From the NCBI GenBank assembly GCA_011009095.1, contig VTPC01002484.1:1-64000 (forward strand): a DNA stretch of 64,000 nt, in the 5' to 3' direction. Positions 1-12,629 of this stretch are shown piece by piece. Every line of letters begins with the position of its first letter. The stretch's first letter is position 1. Below the pieces are notes generated by a model that saw nothing but the letters and a program-made list of their open reading frames with translations, made no database searches and was not told the DNA's origin. The DNA is from Ignelater luminosus. Its lineage: Eukaryota > Arthropoda > Insecta > Coleoptera > Elateridae. Position numbers and translations under genes: made by a program.

Positions 1-719
1 TTTGTATGTGTTGCTTTATTTTTCTTTTAGTATCAACAGTGATAACCAAAACCAAAACATTTTGACATAATTCAGAGATTAATAGAAAGTTTTGCAAATT
101 GACTTAGCAGGACCTTGTTCTAGATAACTGTTTGCTCTTATAAATTTTTAGAAATATTTAAATAACCTATTTTAGCGCGTTAACTACCAAGGCAGGTTTT
201 GAAAGTTAAGTTACCTCTTTTTGCTTTTTTTATTTTAGACAGGATGTCTTTGAATCAGTTTAAAATGTTTGCTCCATAAAATAAAAGCACTCGTTTGATC
301 CAAATGGGAAAAAGAAATTAACATAAAGGGTTGCATTTTTTGCTTTATCTTTGCTACTCAATGAACTTTGCTTTAAGAAATAAAATGTATGTCTATGTGA
401 TCGTCTAATGCCATAATTAGTAGTTTAGCAATTCAATGGTAAAGATACTGCCATATCTATCTTTTCAGCATCCTTAAACAATTAAAAGACTGATAGAATT
501 TGGTTATTGCTGTGTGCTAAGTATTTTGTTTTACAGTTTTCCAAAATAAATTTCCTAAATAAAATATAAAAAATATCGAGAAAGATGTATTTGATGGACA
601 ATTACTATTTAACGTCTGGTGTTATAATAAAAACGATTTCTAAATCTGAAAGAATAAAAATAGAACGAAACATAGTGTTATAATTTAGAAATATATAGTA
701 CATTTCCAGATTAATGATT
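1..719. other. AT-rich non-coding stretch
   Basis: No supported gene, RNA or repeat. A T-rich run at about 218-236 ends in AG (237-238), and a 13-codon frame ending in TAA follows, next to AATAAA-like sequence. It could imitate a terminal exon, but it is far too short to call. Confidence 0.4.
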
Positions 720-839
720 AACGTTAAACGATATGGGGGTTTCGGTGATGGATGTGCGTTTTTAGTAGGCTTGTCCTAATTTCGAACGAAATCGATAGTT
801 TTTCCGAGTTTACGTGTTTTACACGAATATGTAGAGGTA

Positions 840-1060
840 GTGATAGGTTATAAACTTTAATATTGCAAGTAAACATCTGTCAATATTGATAACAACGGTC
901 GTATTTCGCGGCTGAATAGCACAAATCATGCGAGGCGCTGCACGCAGGGCGCCAGGCACTGGGAAGCAAATCAGCGGCGCCCGCCAATCGGGCATTGATG
1001 AACCTCACCCCCAACCCGGAATCCGTGATTGGATGCTATTTATGATAAATTGTTGTTTTG
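840..1060. promoter_or_regulatory. GC-rich CpG island with two CCAAT boxes
   Basis: A sharply GC-richer patch in AT-rich DNA. It contains a forkhead-type GTAAACA (869-875), a CCAAT box at 984-988 lying exactly in the centre of a 5-bp dyad (GCCCG-CCAAT-CGGGC, 979-993), and a second CCAAT on the minus strand (1028-1032), 44 bp away. Paired CCAAT boxes at this spacing are usual for NF-Y promoters and enhancers. The small open frames across the island look like chance products of its composition. Promoter or enhancer identity is inferred. Confidence 0.4.
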
Positions 1061-2160
1061 GAAAAACATTGCACGAAATTTTTGTGGGCGTCATATATCA
1101 AATAATATAATAAAAAACCAAAAAGAACATAAATCGTGTTTTATATGTATACTAGATGCATATTATCTCTCGCATTATAGGTTTAATAATATTTTCATTC
1201 CACACACAAGAATAGAAATTATTTATGGTTTACCTGTCAAAGGTTGTACCTATTGTTAGAGTTAGGTTAATTTATTTTGCTTTCATATGAATATACAATC
1301 GATTGCAGTTATTAATAAACATGATCGTTTTTATTTGGAGGAAAGTGAATTTTTGTTTTCTTTTAATTCAAACAGAGGAACAAGGACACCCTGTACACAG
1401 TCCAATAATAAGCACATATATCTAAATTTTAAGTAGTTAATAGCAAGGTAATATTTCAATTATTATCACCCCTCAATTACACTATGTTAATAACACAAAG
1501 CGTGCTCGATAATGATATAATCGCACCGGAATTAAACTCATTTATTACAAAGACGCTGTCATTAGCAGCAATCAATCTGTAGTAATTGTTTAATAGCTCC
1601 CCATTTACGCCGCCGTTTTAACATCGTTTATAAGGTAATTGACTTTATATCGCTTCGACTTAATTATTCTAACATTACCTTTAGCAACAGAAATCGAGTT
1701 GCCCAATTAATACCTACTTTTAGAACATATTTTATCTCTAATGTCATAATTATAAGAGTTTCAGAAAAATGTTTTATATTTCCCGACAAGATTTTTATAA
1801 GTACAGTTTATCTCTTCCATGTTTCACGAAGTGTATAATTTATTTATCCTTAGTTGAAATTTTATGGTTAATAAATTAGTATCTTACCAATAATTGCTAC
1901 AAAAGGACTGTTTCGATGACCATCTGATGATCAAGATAACGGCACGTTCAGCGTGAAAACTATGACTAATCCTAGAAATTCTATTACTCACACGCGCGTA
2001 AAATATAATTAAGTATAATAAGCAGATAATTTACCATCAAAGTATAGATTTGTTACGCGCTGAAAAATAGGTAATAAAAATGTTATTACTGAAAAGATAC
2101 TTCATTCTTCTTATTTTCGCTTCAATAATAACTTTAACTTGTTGCATCATTGTCAATTAA
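1061..2160. other. AT-rich non-coding stretch
   Basis: Homopolymer-rich and AT-rich, with short open frames only. No recognisable transposon, RNA or motif cluster. Confidence 0.4.
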
Positions 2161-5100
2161 CCTACTTTTTTAAACTGCTCTAAATTTACTTGATCATTTC
2201 CTACAATAAATTCCAGTTTGATACTTTGAACAATAAAAGAACAAATTAAATTCAACTGCACCAGTGAGAAACTAAAAACTAAATTAATTGACATTTATCC
2301 ACTTTCAATTTTTTGAGCTAAATGTGTTCTTCCAAAAAAAAATTAACACGAAGTTCTTTATTACACAACTGGTAATAAGATTTCTTGCTAACACATCTTG
2401 CAAATCGACATTTTAAAAACTTGAATTTTTCCTCACTTTCCATTTTTTGTTACTACAATTTAGCTTGTCTTCTATTTGATCAACTCGCTAATTCCAAATT
2501 GATTGCTGCTAAATTCAATTCGAACAGCTAGAAGTCTGAGTTAATAAAAGAAGAATCAAACCTATCTTCAGAAAGGCTTAGTTAATTCTTTTGGTATTGT
2601 TTGCTTGACCGCCAAAACCATGTTTCGATAGTTTACTTTATTTGGACCTTTGAGGTAGTACTTCCCAGTTTTTTACAAGGATTCTCATTTAGTTGCAAGT
2701 GGTGGTGGACTCTATGTTTATTTGCATCTATGGATCTGCAGCTCTCCGTCGTAGACTATTGCCTTCATGCTTGGTTATAACCATACTTGTGACATTTTAG
2801 GTCGGAATTCAAAAATCAACCCCCACTAACAATGACGCGTACGAAATGAATCACGAGCAATGCGGCTCTTACTCATTCTCGATCAAATCAAATCAAATAA
2901 CGTCAACTAAATTAAAAATAAAATAAAATAACAATAATATATTTATATTAATTAACACAAAAAAAAACGAAAAATGTAATTAGATTCTGCAGAAAGATAA
3001 ATAAATAATAGTAGTAGTATAATTCAACAAAGCTAACCAAAATAAAATAATTATATTTGATGTACTCATTCACACGATGCATTTGCCTTTAATAGCATCT
3101 GTAACCCCTCCGCTGCAATAACTGCGTGCGCGAAACTGGTGGGAAAGTAGTAGGAGGCAAAAACCTAAAATGTCACAAGACGAGAATTGACTTTAAACCT
3201 GGAGCTCATTACGTTGCAAAGCTGGAAATCAAGCATCAAGGGATTCCAACCAAAAAAATCAATCCCAAGAGACGCACAACGAAGATTGTTTGAATGTCTA
3301 GATTATTTGATTGTTTTGGTACCGAAACTTCTCATCTGCTTTAATATTTAATTTATCTATTAGAATGTAGTAGTTAGAAGTAAGACGCTTGGTTTGCAAA
3401 ATTTTGGTGGAAAATAAACACAAAAGTTCAAAAAGGTTTTCTACATTTTGAACCAAAAACTGAAAAATGTCGATAACCTTCAAAAGCAAATATAGAGAAA
3501 GAGATAAGATATTACATACAGACGACTGAATTGCAAAATGGCATCGACGACGTCCAAAAGTCAGTTTTTGAGTTACAAATATCTCTAAAGAAAAACAACC
3601 GCTTTACCGTTTAAGAATTTCCTTTGGTTATAGTTTTTAACTTTTAAGCAATTATTCTGACACAAATAATGATATAACCAGAGAGATTGGTTAGGAAGGC
3701 AAGACAAGAAAAACTTAAAGAACTGCTTTGGAAGCGATTCTTGCACCTTTGGGTTAGAAGCCAAACAGCAACAATTTCTAAGAATAAAAGCAAGATCAAG
3801 AACTGAGAAAGATGGAGCAGACACCAGTAGTTTCCGTTTCGAAGAAGACTAAGGTGTCAAATTGGAAAAGAAGACAATAAGAAAGCAATTCGGAAAGTTA
3901 GTTTTATTGAAAACTTCTTTAATTATTTTATAAATTGTTCTATAGGTGATCTCACTTATTATCTACTATGTCTGACGTTTACAAAAGAAAATGAAAGTCA
4001 AAATATTTTGTTATCTGCCTTGGGAACGTGTTGCTTTAGGAACTCACAGGCTTCTCTTAGCCTTAGCAAAAACAGTTGACTTTGATGTAAATTCTGATCC
4101 TCTTCGAATGAGATCTAGATACCGATTTTTAAAACAGTTTCTTCAGCCTTTCTGCTTATACGTAATTATTACAGTTTAAAAATTGGTCATCTCATTTTAC
4201 AAATGAGTAAGTCAAATTTAACCTTTCTTGGTATGTAATTTGAAAAGTTCAGTTATATTTGCTTCTACTCAACTCTTTATTGATTAAGTGTTTTCAAAGT
4301 TTGCTGGATTTCGATTGATCATCTTGATTTGCTAACCAATAGCTGCTTGTTAGCCTTTATTTGAAAATCTTCAATTAAGTTTTTCTTCTCGTGGTTAAAT
4401 AAAAATGGACAGACAATTCTGTTGAAATGTAACTAAACCAAATCGAGCTGTTTATTCCTCTACTAGAGCTTGCTCCAAATACATCTACAAGTAGCATTGA
4501 GTCTTGAGCAAACCATATCTAGACTCTTGGCTCCTGCAAATGTGTTCCGGCAACTGTGTCACACGTAACCTATTGACTTATGTTTCGAGCAGACGAAGCG
4601 TTATGTTATATCTGCTATGTATGCTTTGTTCACTATATTCGCTACACAGGGTAGCCATACTAAAAGCTAAGTCTTTTTTTTATAAAAATCGCTTTAGTTT
4701 GGTCTCACATAGTGTGCCCTGGGAGAGTAGTAGTAGTTTGGAAGATGACATTGAAATACTTTTGGCAGAGGGGGGATAAGAGTGTAAGGCTTGTAACTGA
4801 TGCCTCAAAAGAGTTCAGACAGTCTGCTTTTGCCATTTAAAACTGACTTTGTTATTTTTTGCTTCACGCGTAGTAAATACAGTGCAAAGCGTCTCTTGCT
4901 CTCACTAGCTGTTTCTTGTTCTTTTCGTTCTTTTGCATGATCGATACGACTTTGTCAACATCGTGTTTTTTTTGTCTCTTGCCAACTTTCTCGTTTGGTT
5001 TTTTTATTCTTTCTCACTCTCAGTTCTTCCTTTTTTCTTGTCGTCTTCCGATTAGGTTTATAAATCCTTGTGCTCCTCATCAACGTCGTGAATAATTTTA

Positions 5101-5670
5101 ACTTTGAATTCCGTTATAGATCTCTCCCTGTTTCCCTCTCTACTACTTACTCTTGTAGAATATCGTCCGACTTAACAGAAGATGTCTGCAACTCTCACTT
5201 CCATGGTTTCATTTACCAGACAGCTTGGCCACTTTCGGTTCTAGATTATCAAAAAAGCAAGCTATGTGCAAAGTGAATGTAGTGCTATATCTTACCAGAA
5301 AGGCAGCACGCATAATGCTTGCTTATCAATACAGTCAAATTGAGTCTTACTGAATCAATAACCTTTTCCCAACTCGGATAGTCAGTCAACTAGTTCAAAA
5401 AGACCTCGACCTCTTAAAAGTAAACTTGGTTTAGCTACGGTATTATTAAATTTATTGGCCTTTCCCAATCTCAACTGAACTCAGAATGATTTAACTCGGT
5501 GACATTGCTCAGAAAACAAACGAACAACGTGTCACAGAAGAAAACGGTCTAGGCAACAAAAGTGACACTTTACGGACTGTTAACGAGCTCAAAAAGTAAA
5601 CATTTACGAGCAATTGGCAAAACATAGGGTATTCTTACAGTGACTAAGTTTAATTAAGAGATATATAATT
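2161..5670. other. Repeat-like block without genes
   Basis: More even composition than its flanks. It contains the inverted-repeat element at 2786-3179 and a pyrimidine-rich tract at about 4880-5060. Read on the minus strand, that tract gives a lysine-rich 46-codon open run ending at 4864; this is a consequence of purine bias and is not called a gene. A 91-codon open frame at 4504-4779 (plus) starts at a non-ATG codon and resembles no family I know. Confidence 0.35.
2786..3179. repeat. Inverted-repeat element, MITE-like
   Basis: The 17-bp sequence CTTGTGACATTTTAGGT at 2786-2802 recurs as its exact reverse complement at 3163-3179, bounding a 394-bp segment. Outside the perfect 17 bp the arms diverge, and no clear target-site duplication can be seen. 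The interior is very AT-rich with A-rich runs (about 2900-2970) and has no coding potential. Size and termini fit a small non-autonomous DNA transposon. Alternatively these are remnants of two independently inserted copies in opposite orientation. Confidence 0.5.
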
Positions 5671-5674
5671 CCGT

Positions 5675-5682
5675 TGACGTCA
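5675..5682. promoter_or_regulatory. Palindromic CRE (TGACGTCA)
   Basis: Perfect 8-bp cAMP-response element, the binding site of the CREB/ATF bZIP family, at the start of an AT-rich island region. A single 8-mer is expected by chance about once in a window of this size, so the functional call is weak. A second copy lies at 47295-47302 in repeat-like DNA. Confidence 0.2.
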
Positions 5683-7560
5683 TGAACCATTGGCGTAACT
5701 AACAACTTTAAATAGTGTTCGTAATGCAAACAGATCGAATTCCAATGATCACGGTGTCAACAAAATTGTACAGCTCGCGCCTTAATGATTATTCCGATAA
5801 ACGAAATGAATATTAATTTAAAATTCAATAATATTTAGTTTCAAAAAGCTAAAAGTTAATTAATTAGGTGTTCATTTCGTTAATGAAGGTCGTGTTCTTT
5901 ATAAACTGATTAAAGATTCAAAGTGCCCCTAAGAAACCTAATTATAGTCCTGAAAGTTAGGAACAATGTTTCTTGGAAGAATATCATTCTTTTATTTTAA
6001 TCTTATCGTTTTGTTAATAAATAATAAAAGCTTCGATAATAGTATGATTGTATAATTATTTCCCGTTGTTATTAGTTCGTAATTTCTATTTCGTGCTCTC
6101 GAGGTTCATAAAAAAATAAAGAAACAACAACTTTGAAAGTTTACCACGCGCAGTTAAAAGTTTCCCTAATCTGTATAAAAAAAAAATTGAAACTGTAAGT
6201 TAGGAACGACCTCGATAAAGCTTCTATTTTTCGTCTCGAAACGATATGTATCATCATAGATCTCAAGTTGAATTTCCTTCTACCCCTATCTTTGCTGGTC
6301 TCTGCATATGACAGGCGCTTTAGTGGTAGCTACTGATATTCCCACATATCTATACGGCTCACATGCAGTGTAATCTCTGATACGGCATCCGAGGATGGGT
6401 ATAATAAATCATGAGAACCCCGTTCCGACCATCATCTATCAGCACGAGCGACGACAGTTAGGTGTATCCTCCTTCTTCCGCGGATCATTGCCTACCATAC
6501 CTCCATTATGTCAACTCGCATGAGTGTGGGGTTTCTAGAATTTATCGATTTGGCATTTTGGAGTTCTGTCTTCAGACATATTCGAGTAAATTTTAACTCG
6601 ATTAAGTGACATTTGCGAGGATTTTCAGATGTCGGGTACTTTTCTACGAGCAACATCTAATGAGGAACGTTGTATATAATATTTTCGTTTGGCATTTCTT
6701 GAGAAACTTAAGTAGGTAATGTACCTTTTCATGTACATGCAGGATTCGTTAACAATGTAGGATTTTCCACAATGAGCGTCGCCATATACTAAGGAAGCGC
6801 AGGCAAATCAGGACACAGAAGAAAATGTTGCCCGTCTTTATGTTCGCGGTGGCGGAGCGCAGATTTCAGTTCATTTGTGTAACAAACACACACGAGGCAT
6901 GTAAGCATGTTTGTTAGCGTCTAAATCCGCCATTAGCATGGACTGTCAGCAAGGCAAACAGCTATGATAAAAGGATGTATCGAAGCAGCGCAGAAGAGAG
7001 AATCTTTTGACGATGCTAATAAACCTTTGTCGACGCATGTCATTATTTATAAGCACCCATACATGATGGATGTATTTGTGATGCTTTTTTTTCGTTATAT
7101 TGATTGTTTTCTTGGGCTGTCTTTTTGTGCGTGACTAATTTGAAAAATTTGCTTTCATCACTCAATGTTAATCAAAGTTCAAATGTCTGTTACAAGAAAA
7201 TTCATGACTGACTAAATAGCAGTTCTAACCCTATAAGCTAAGCAAACGGCAATGACCTATTATTGATTTTTGATAAAATCGCTTTAAATTTATGAGATAT
7301 AAAATTAGACATTTAATAATTAATAAAGTTGTTATGACACTTATATGCGCAAAACTATTCTTGGCTTAATTAATTTTCCTATAAGCTCGCATTATTTATT
7401 TCTTAAGTTTACGAAATTATACGAAATAGGTTGTTGTGTGTTGTCGTTGTATGTCAGTTTAAATTTGCGGTTGTGATGTAAAACTAACTGAAGCGAAAAT
7501 TGTAAGTCAAATTATGGTCGTCGGGAGCCAAGAGGAAGTTTTGTGAGACAGCAAGACAAG
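5680..7560. other. AT-rich region with GC-richer islands
   Basis: No gene. Two GC-richer patches (about 6290-6530 and 6790-7010) stand out from AT-rich surroundings. The second contains a GCCATTA, which resembles the Pho/YY1 core, near 6931. These are candidate conserved non-coding elements, but only comparison with relatives would show it. Confidence 0.3.
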
Positions 7561-7850
7561 TGTTGTAAACGTATACATAATGAATTTCGGTTGTTGTCAA
7601 AGCCAAATCCTCGGCGTTGCACGACGCGTCAGATTAGTGATTCGAGGCGACATGGATCGGAAGACTTACGACATGTGATCAGGCGAGCGAAGTGGAGCTA
7701 ACAAGACGTGGCGTGAGTCAATTGAGTCAGTGTAAATGAACCGTCGTCCTGTCTTCTCGATTGCTCTCATTCAGTTATTTAGGAGCTTCCCTTCGTTGGG
7801 AAAGCGCGTCACCTTCAAGGATAGTTTGCAATAGGGTTATGTGCCAGTGA
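7560..7850. promoter_or_regulatory. Island with tandem AP-1 sites
   Basis: GC-richer island in AT-rich DNA. It contains two perfect AP-1 heptamers TGAGTCA at 7714-7720 and 7723-7729, in the same orientation and 9 bp apart. AP-1 sites bind Fos/Jun-type bZIP dimers. Doubling within one helical turn is unlikely by chance, although AP-1 binding itself is inferred. Confidence 0.4.
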
Positions 7851-7879
7851 ACTGTGTAATATTTAAGATATTAGATTTA

Positions 7880-10800
7880 GTTGTAGATTACTTCTCTAGG
7901 ATTTGAATATTTGAATTTACAAATTTTTCATTCAGGATATTTATAGATTTTCATTCTTTTCTTGGAAAACAAAAATTTAAATTTCTATGTAAGAAAAATA
8001 ATTTTTGACGCGTACATGAATGCGATTCTTGCAGTATTAATTTAATAATCGAAATTCTGTAGAAACCATTTTGTCCTAAATTGTATGACATAAGATGATA
8101 CTCTATCCAAAACAAAATAAAAGAAAGAAAGTTTCATAGTTGCCTCCCTAATAAATTATAAAATTACAAAACTAGTGGATTCGGCTTGTTTTACTAAAAC
8201 TTTAAATTTCAGATTTCCCTAAGCAGAAAGATTTATTGAACTATGATTTTATATATATTTCCAAAGCGGGAACTCACTTTCATTAGAATCAAAATGGCGA
8301 AGCTATGGAATTTTGAAATTCTTATTAAAGTTAGTGATAAACGGGTATTGCATTTCCAAGACATAGTTGCTCAAAATGTCAACTAAAAAAATTAAATATT
8401 CTATTTTAGGAATCTTTAGGTCTTTAGGTTTTTGATTAAGATAAAATTGCCCAAAAATAAAATTAACACTTAAGAGAACTTGGAAATCGATTGCTAAATA
8501 GCTACTCAAAATGGTTATCAAAACTGATCAAGAATTTGCTTCATTTAAGATTTCCCAACAGATTCCACCTACAGAGCCTAATCAGATACAGCTTTTCGGA
8601 TTATCTGATTATTTATTCGACATATTCTGAACTCCCACTGAAATCCATTTTTTCATAAGTAGGATTCATTTCAAAAAAATTGAGAATTCCAGATATCTAT
8701 TTTGAATAACAATTCCTGGCAATTTATTGGCCTATTTTTCAGAATTTCTTCAAATATTCATTTAATTCTGCAAGACAGAGGCATATTTTAGCAAAAAAAA
8801 CAATTTGTTTTGATTTTTACTTTACATCTTGTGTCTTCAAGCGACTAGACTACCTTGGCAATTGACTCAAGTTTCTTACTGTCATCAGAACTTTTCGTTA
8901 TTGTGGAATTTCTCTCTAAATATTAACTCTATTAACATGCATTGTAGTGTGAACATCTTGTTTGTTCACAATTCAATTAGTGCTGGGTCGGAATAAAATT
9001 TTTGCAGTTTCGTTTACTGTGGTAGAGTGTGACTGTTCGATGAAAATCAAGACTGCTCCAAAAACAAGATTTATTATTAAACATCTTTGCTCATTTAAAA
9101 ACTTTTGGAAACAGGACAAAACTGTCTTAAAACATTCGTCTAATGAGCTTATCAGCAAGAAATAAGCGTTATATTTTGCCTCCTGGAACCCGTTACTTGA
9201 TCAAAATGCATTGTCAGAATTCTCTAGAAGCGGCGCTTTGTTTAGAGTGCTAGTCATCCTTCTGCTGAAGATTAACAAACACAAAGTGATTTCCTGGACC
9301 GTTTTAATGGAAATCAAAACAGTTTCAAAATATTAGATGTTTTCACTTATTTAGTAGTTTTCAAGGTTTAGACAAAAATATTGCAAAAGCAATTTCATCC
9401 GATGAATCCATCAGTGGAAAAATGTGGTCCTTCTGGTTTACATTATCTTACTTTTCAGTGGATCAAGGCCCAAAGACAGTTTCAGAATCTTTGAGGGGCA
9501 TGTTTTATGAAAACCAAAACTGTTGCGAAGGTAGATAGTATATTAGATATTTTTGCATTAAAATCAATTTGTTTATGAGGTCAATAGGCAAGGAATAAGT
9601 ATTGTATGTTGCCTTCTGAGACTTTTTGCTTGATAGATATGCACCACCAAAACCCTCTATAACCAAAACTGTGCTTGGTGGATTTTGAAATTCTTGGTAC
9701 AACAGGCACATAGGCCATTCTGGTTCACGTGATCATACTTCTTAACGGTTTAAAGCTCAAGATCAGTTTCAGCACGTATCTTATAAAAATCAAAACCATT
9801 CTAAAACCGGATTGATTATTTTTGTTCATCTAGGAATTCTGAAATGTCAACAAGAACGTTCTGAAAACAAAATCATCTGATGGGGTCCATCAGCAAAAAA
9901 GGAGTGCTGTATTTTACCTTCTCAAACTTGTTGCTTGATAGAAATGCACTACTAGAACATGCTAGAAGCAACGTTGTGTTAAAAGATTTTAAAATTCTAG
10001 GCATTCTGGTTTCAATTATCTTACTTTTCAGGGGTGCAAATCATGAAGCTAATTTCAGAACCTCTACTGACCATGTTAGCAAATTACATCAATTCCTAAT
10101 TCTACAATCTGAATATCATATTAAGCAGAATAGAAATAATCTAACATTTGCAAAGATAAAGAATAAATCGAAAATTGCTGGTTAATGCTATAAACATTGT
10201 GATTTAGTAAACTAACTCTTGGACTAAACTAAAACAACTCTAAGTCTCGTAATAATAACATTGTGAACCATAAAGACTCAAAATCATAAGGGGCCTAAAC
10301 ATATACCTAGTGTATCTTACTGTAAGTGCTATCTTGGTTAGACTAAACTGTCCTGTAATTTTATTAATGATGCTTAGCAATTAAAAACTTGACAGCAGCC
10401 ATTGTAGAGCAACATTTATGGTATTTACAGAAACCTAAGGCTGTTGACAGCTTTATGCTAGGTTAAGAGAATGAAGACAGAATTATTGATAAACGTGACG
10501 ATAATAGATTAAGTATTCCCTGTGAAGATTCTGAAGATATAATTAAAGCAAAAGTACTGGAATTCTCTACATGGGATTACTGAGTAGCACTTCTAAGTGA
10601 CTTAATAGCAACGCTACTGATGTGCATTTAGAAGCACTTCTCACTAGCGTTTGTGGCGTCCAAAACTAAAACGGAAGTTTGGTGACGGTTCTGCAGCTCA
10701 GCAAACGAGCAAGTCTTAATTGACAAAAAAGTGATGTGGCTACAGCTAAATGTGAAGATCTTAATTATACTCTGTTTTCAGGACAGAACCTTGTTGACTA

Positions 10801-12620
10801 AATTGATAACGGAAGAAAAATATGAACAGAAATGGGTTCAATTTGACTTGTTGTCACTAAAAGGCTCATTGAATATGGATGTGCCATCAGAGTAAGTGTC
10901 AACTTTATTTGACTTCAACGCCAAAAAACTGAATGCTTTGGTTCAAGGAGAAAACTTATAGAAAATAAAAGAGAGCACCGTATAAGTCTGATTATGATTA
11001 GAGTATAACTTTCAGAATTGATTTCAGCTTGAATGCTTCCTGGTTAAGAACGTCTAGCTTGTCCACGTTCAGTATCGAGCGTCTGAAAGCTCTAGGCACC
11101 TACTAGAATTTGAAGAAACTAAAAACTTTGCAACCAAACGCATAGATCAATGAAAGCTCTCAACTAAAGAATGGGAGAAAGGAAATGGAATTATTATAAA
11201 CGATCAAAAGTCGAGAATTTCAGTATCTCGGATATGGTACGCGAGGGGGGGTGAATCCAATTGTTACAAAATATAATACAAGGAAAAATCGTAGCAAAGA
11301 AAAAAGAAAAAGAATGCCAGTGCCGCAAAACTTAGAAGAGTTTAGTTGCAACTCCCATCAACTATTCCGTGCAACTGTATCTAAGACTAAAATAGCTATG
11401 ATGATAGCCAAACTTTGCAACAAAGATGTCATGTAAAGAAGAAGAAAAAGAAGAGAGTTTAATATACACAACGCTATTGTAGTGTCTCGTCGATAGTCGG
11501 AACTCAACTTGCACAGCTTATCTGGAATACTTAAAGGAGAGTTTTCAGAATTGAAATCCTCAGTGTTCCCAAATCCAGCAGGAGGAAGAGTCTTGTTGAG
11601 ACTAAATTGTATTTTTTTCAGTTTGAACCCTTAAATCCTTTTTTTGATCACTACAGATTTCTTCTTTTCACATATTCCAGTGGAACTTCAAGATCATTTG
11701 TAGATTTTAGCTTTACATGCTGAACCAGCGACTTTATTGGTTGCATTTGACATTTGATTTCTTGTCAATCTTATCCAGCATGGCATTCTCAAAATCCTTA
11801 TCTACGTGATTTACTGCACCTCGTTGCCTCAAAAGAATCTCAAACGCTCTGATCAGTTACTTAAGTTCCTTCCTTTTACATCCATATGGAGAGCAAGTTT
11901 TGATCATCTTGCTTGACCCCCTAGGCGCTATTGTGACTCTGTCGATATTCAAACTTACAGTGAACTAGGATAAGACATTTCTACATTAACTTTCGACCAT
12001 GAAAACTATTCTGCTTCCAGAATCTCGATTTCTATTGAAATGTGAAATAGCAGGTGCGTCGAAAATACAAGAAAAATGTTGGTTAAATGCTTTGTAACTT
12101 TTTCTACCCTTTTGTATAAAATTTGAACAAATTTGATCAGATGGTCTTGATAGAACAGATCTCTATCCTTTTTTTTTGAGACACCAATTTATCAGGACAA
12201 TGTAACAACTTCTTGGCTTGGATTTTTGTAGTTTTTGTTAGTTTTGCTACCCTATATGCTCAATATTAATGTGACTTTCAAGTGAAACCTCAAATATCCG
12301 CTCATTAGTTACAAAGCATTGAAATGAAGACGTATGAGCTATCAGTCTTTATCATCATCAGTCGAGTCTCTGTTTTAATCAAAACACTTTTGCCTCTTCC
12401 TACTTCAAATAGTATATATATAGGGACAGGATGGTTAGGAGGTGTTGAACATTGGTTTTCAGAAAGTTGCAGTAGGTGATGACTGATGATGTTCCGCTTT
12501 GTTTTAGACGGAGTACTCAATCAATATGAAGTGTCATTGGTAACGTACCAATCTCTTCGTTATAATGAGTCGAAGACTTATGTAAGAAGATCCAATAATT
12601 CCTCCATGGGACATAAACTT
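7880..12620. other. Decayed repeat block
   Basis: No gene recognised. From about 8.15 kb the composition is more even and the DNA contains re-used words, most clearly in the degenerate tandem repeat at 9028-10085. Open frames here (for example 9880-10185 plus and 12305-12520 minus) lie inside the repeats or have non-ATG starts, and match no family I know. Confidence 0.35.
9028..10085. repeat. Degenerate long-period tandem repeat (~287 bp)
   Basis: Several word clusters recur in the same order. The block TTCTGGTTnnn followed by ATCTTACTTTTCAG-like sequence and then CAGTTTCAG starts at 9431, 9718 and 10004, a spacing of 287 and 286. A second subunit, GAAAATCAAAAC followed by a TTCCAAAA-like run, occurs near 9040, 9308, 9507 and 9784. 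A third (TTGCTTGATAGAAATGCAC-like) occurs at about 9194, 9629 and 9930. Copies are heavily diverged and one unit appears internally deleted. It looks like an ancient satellite or tandem duplication, origin unknown. Confidence 0.65.
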
Positions 12621-12629
12621 ATCAAAATT

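Noticed and set aside
2651-2660. TGAGGTAGTA, the first ten bases of let-7
   Set aside because: The match stops there and no complementary arm is found within 100 bp.
4864-5001. Lysine-rich minus-strand frame
   Set aside because: Explained by the purine bias of the strand; only 46 codons and no motif.
8939-8948. GCATTGTAGT, shared with mir-33
   Set aside because: Only 10 bases match and there is no hairpin.
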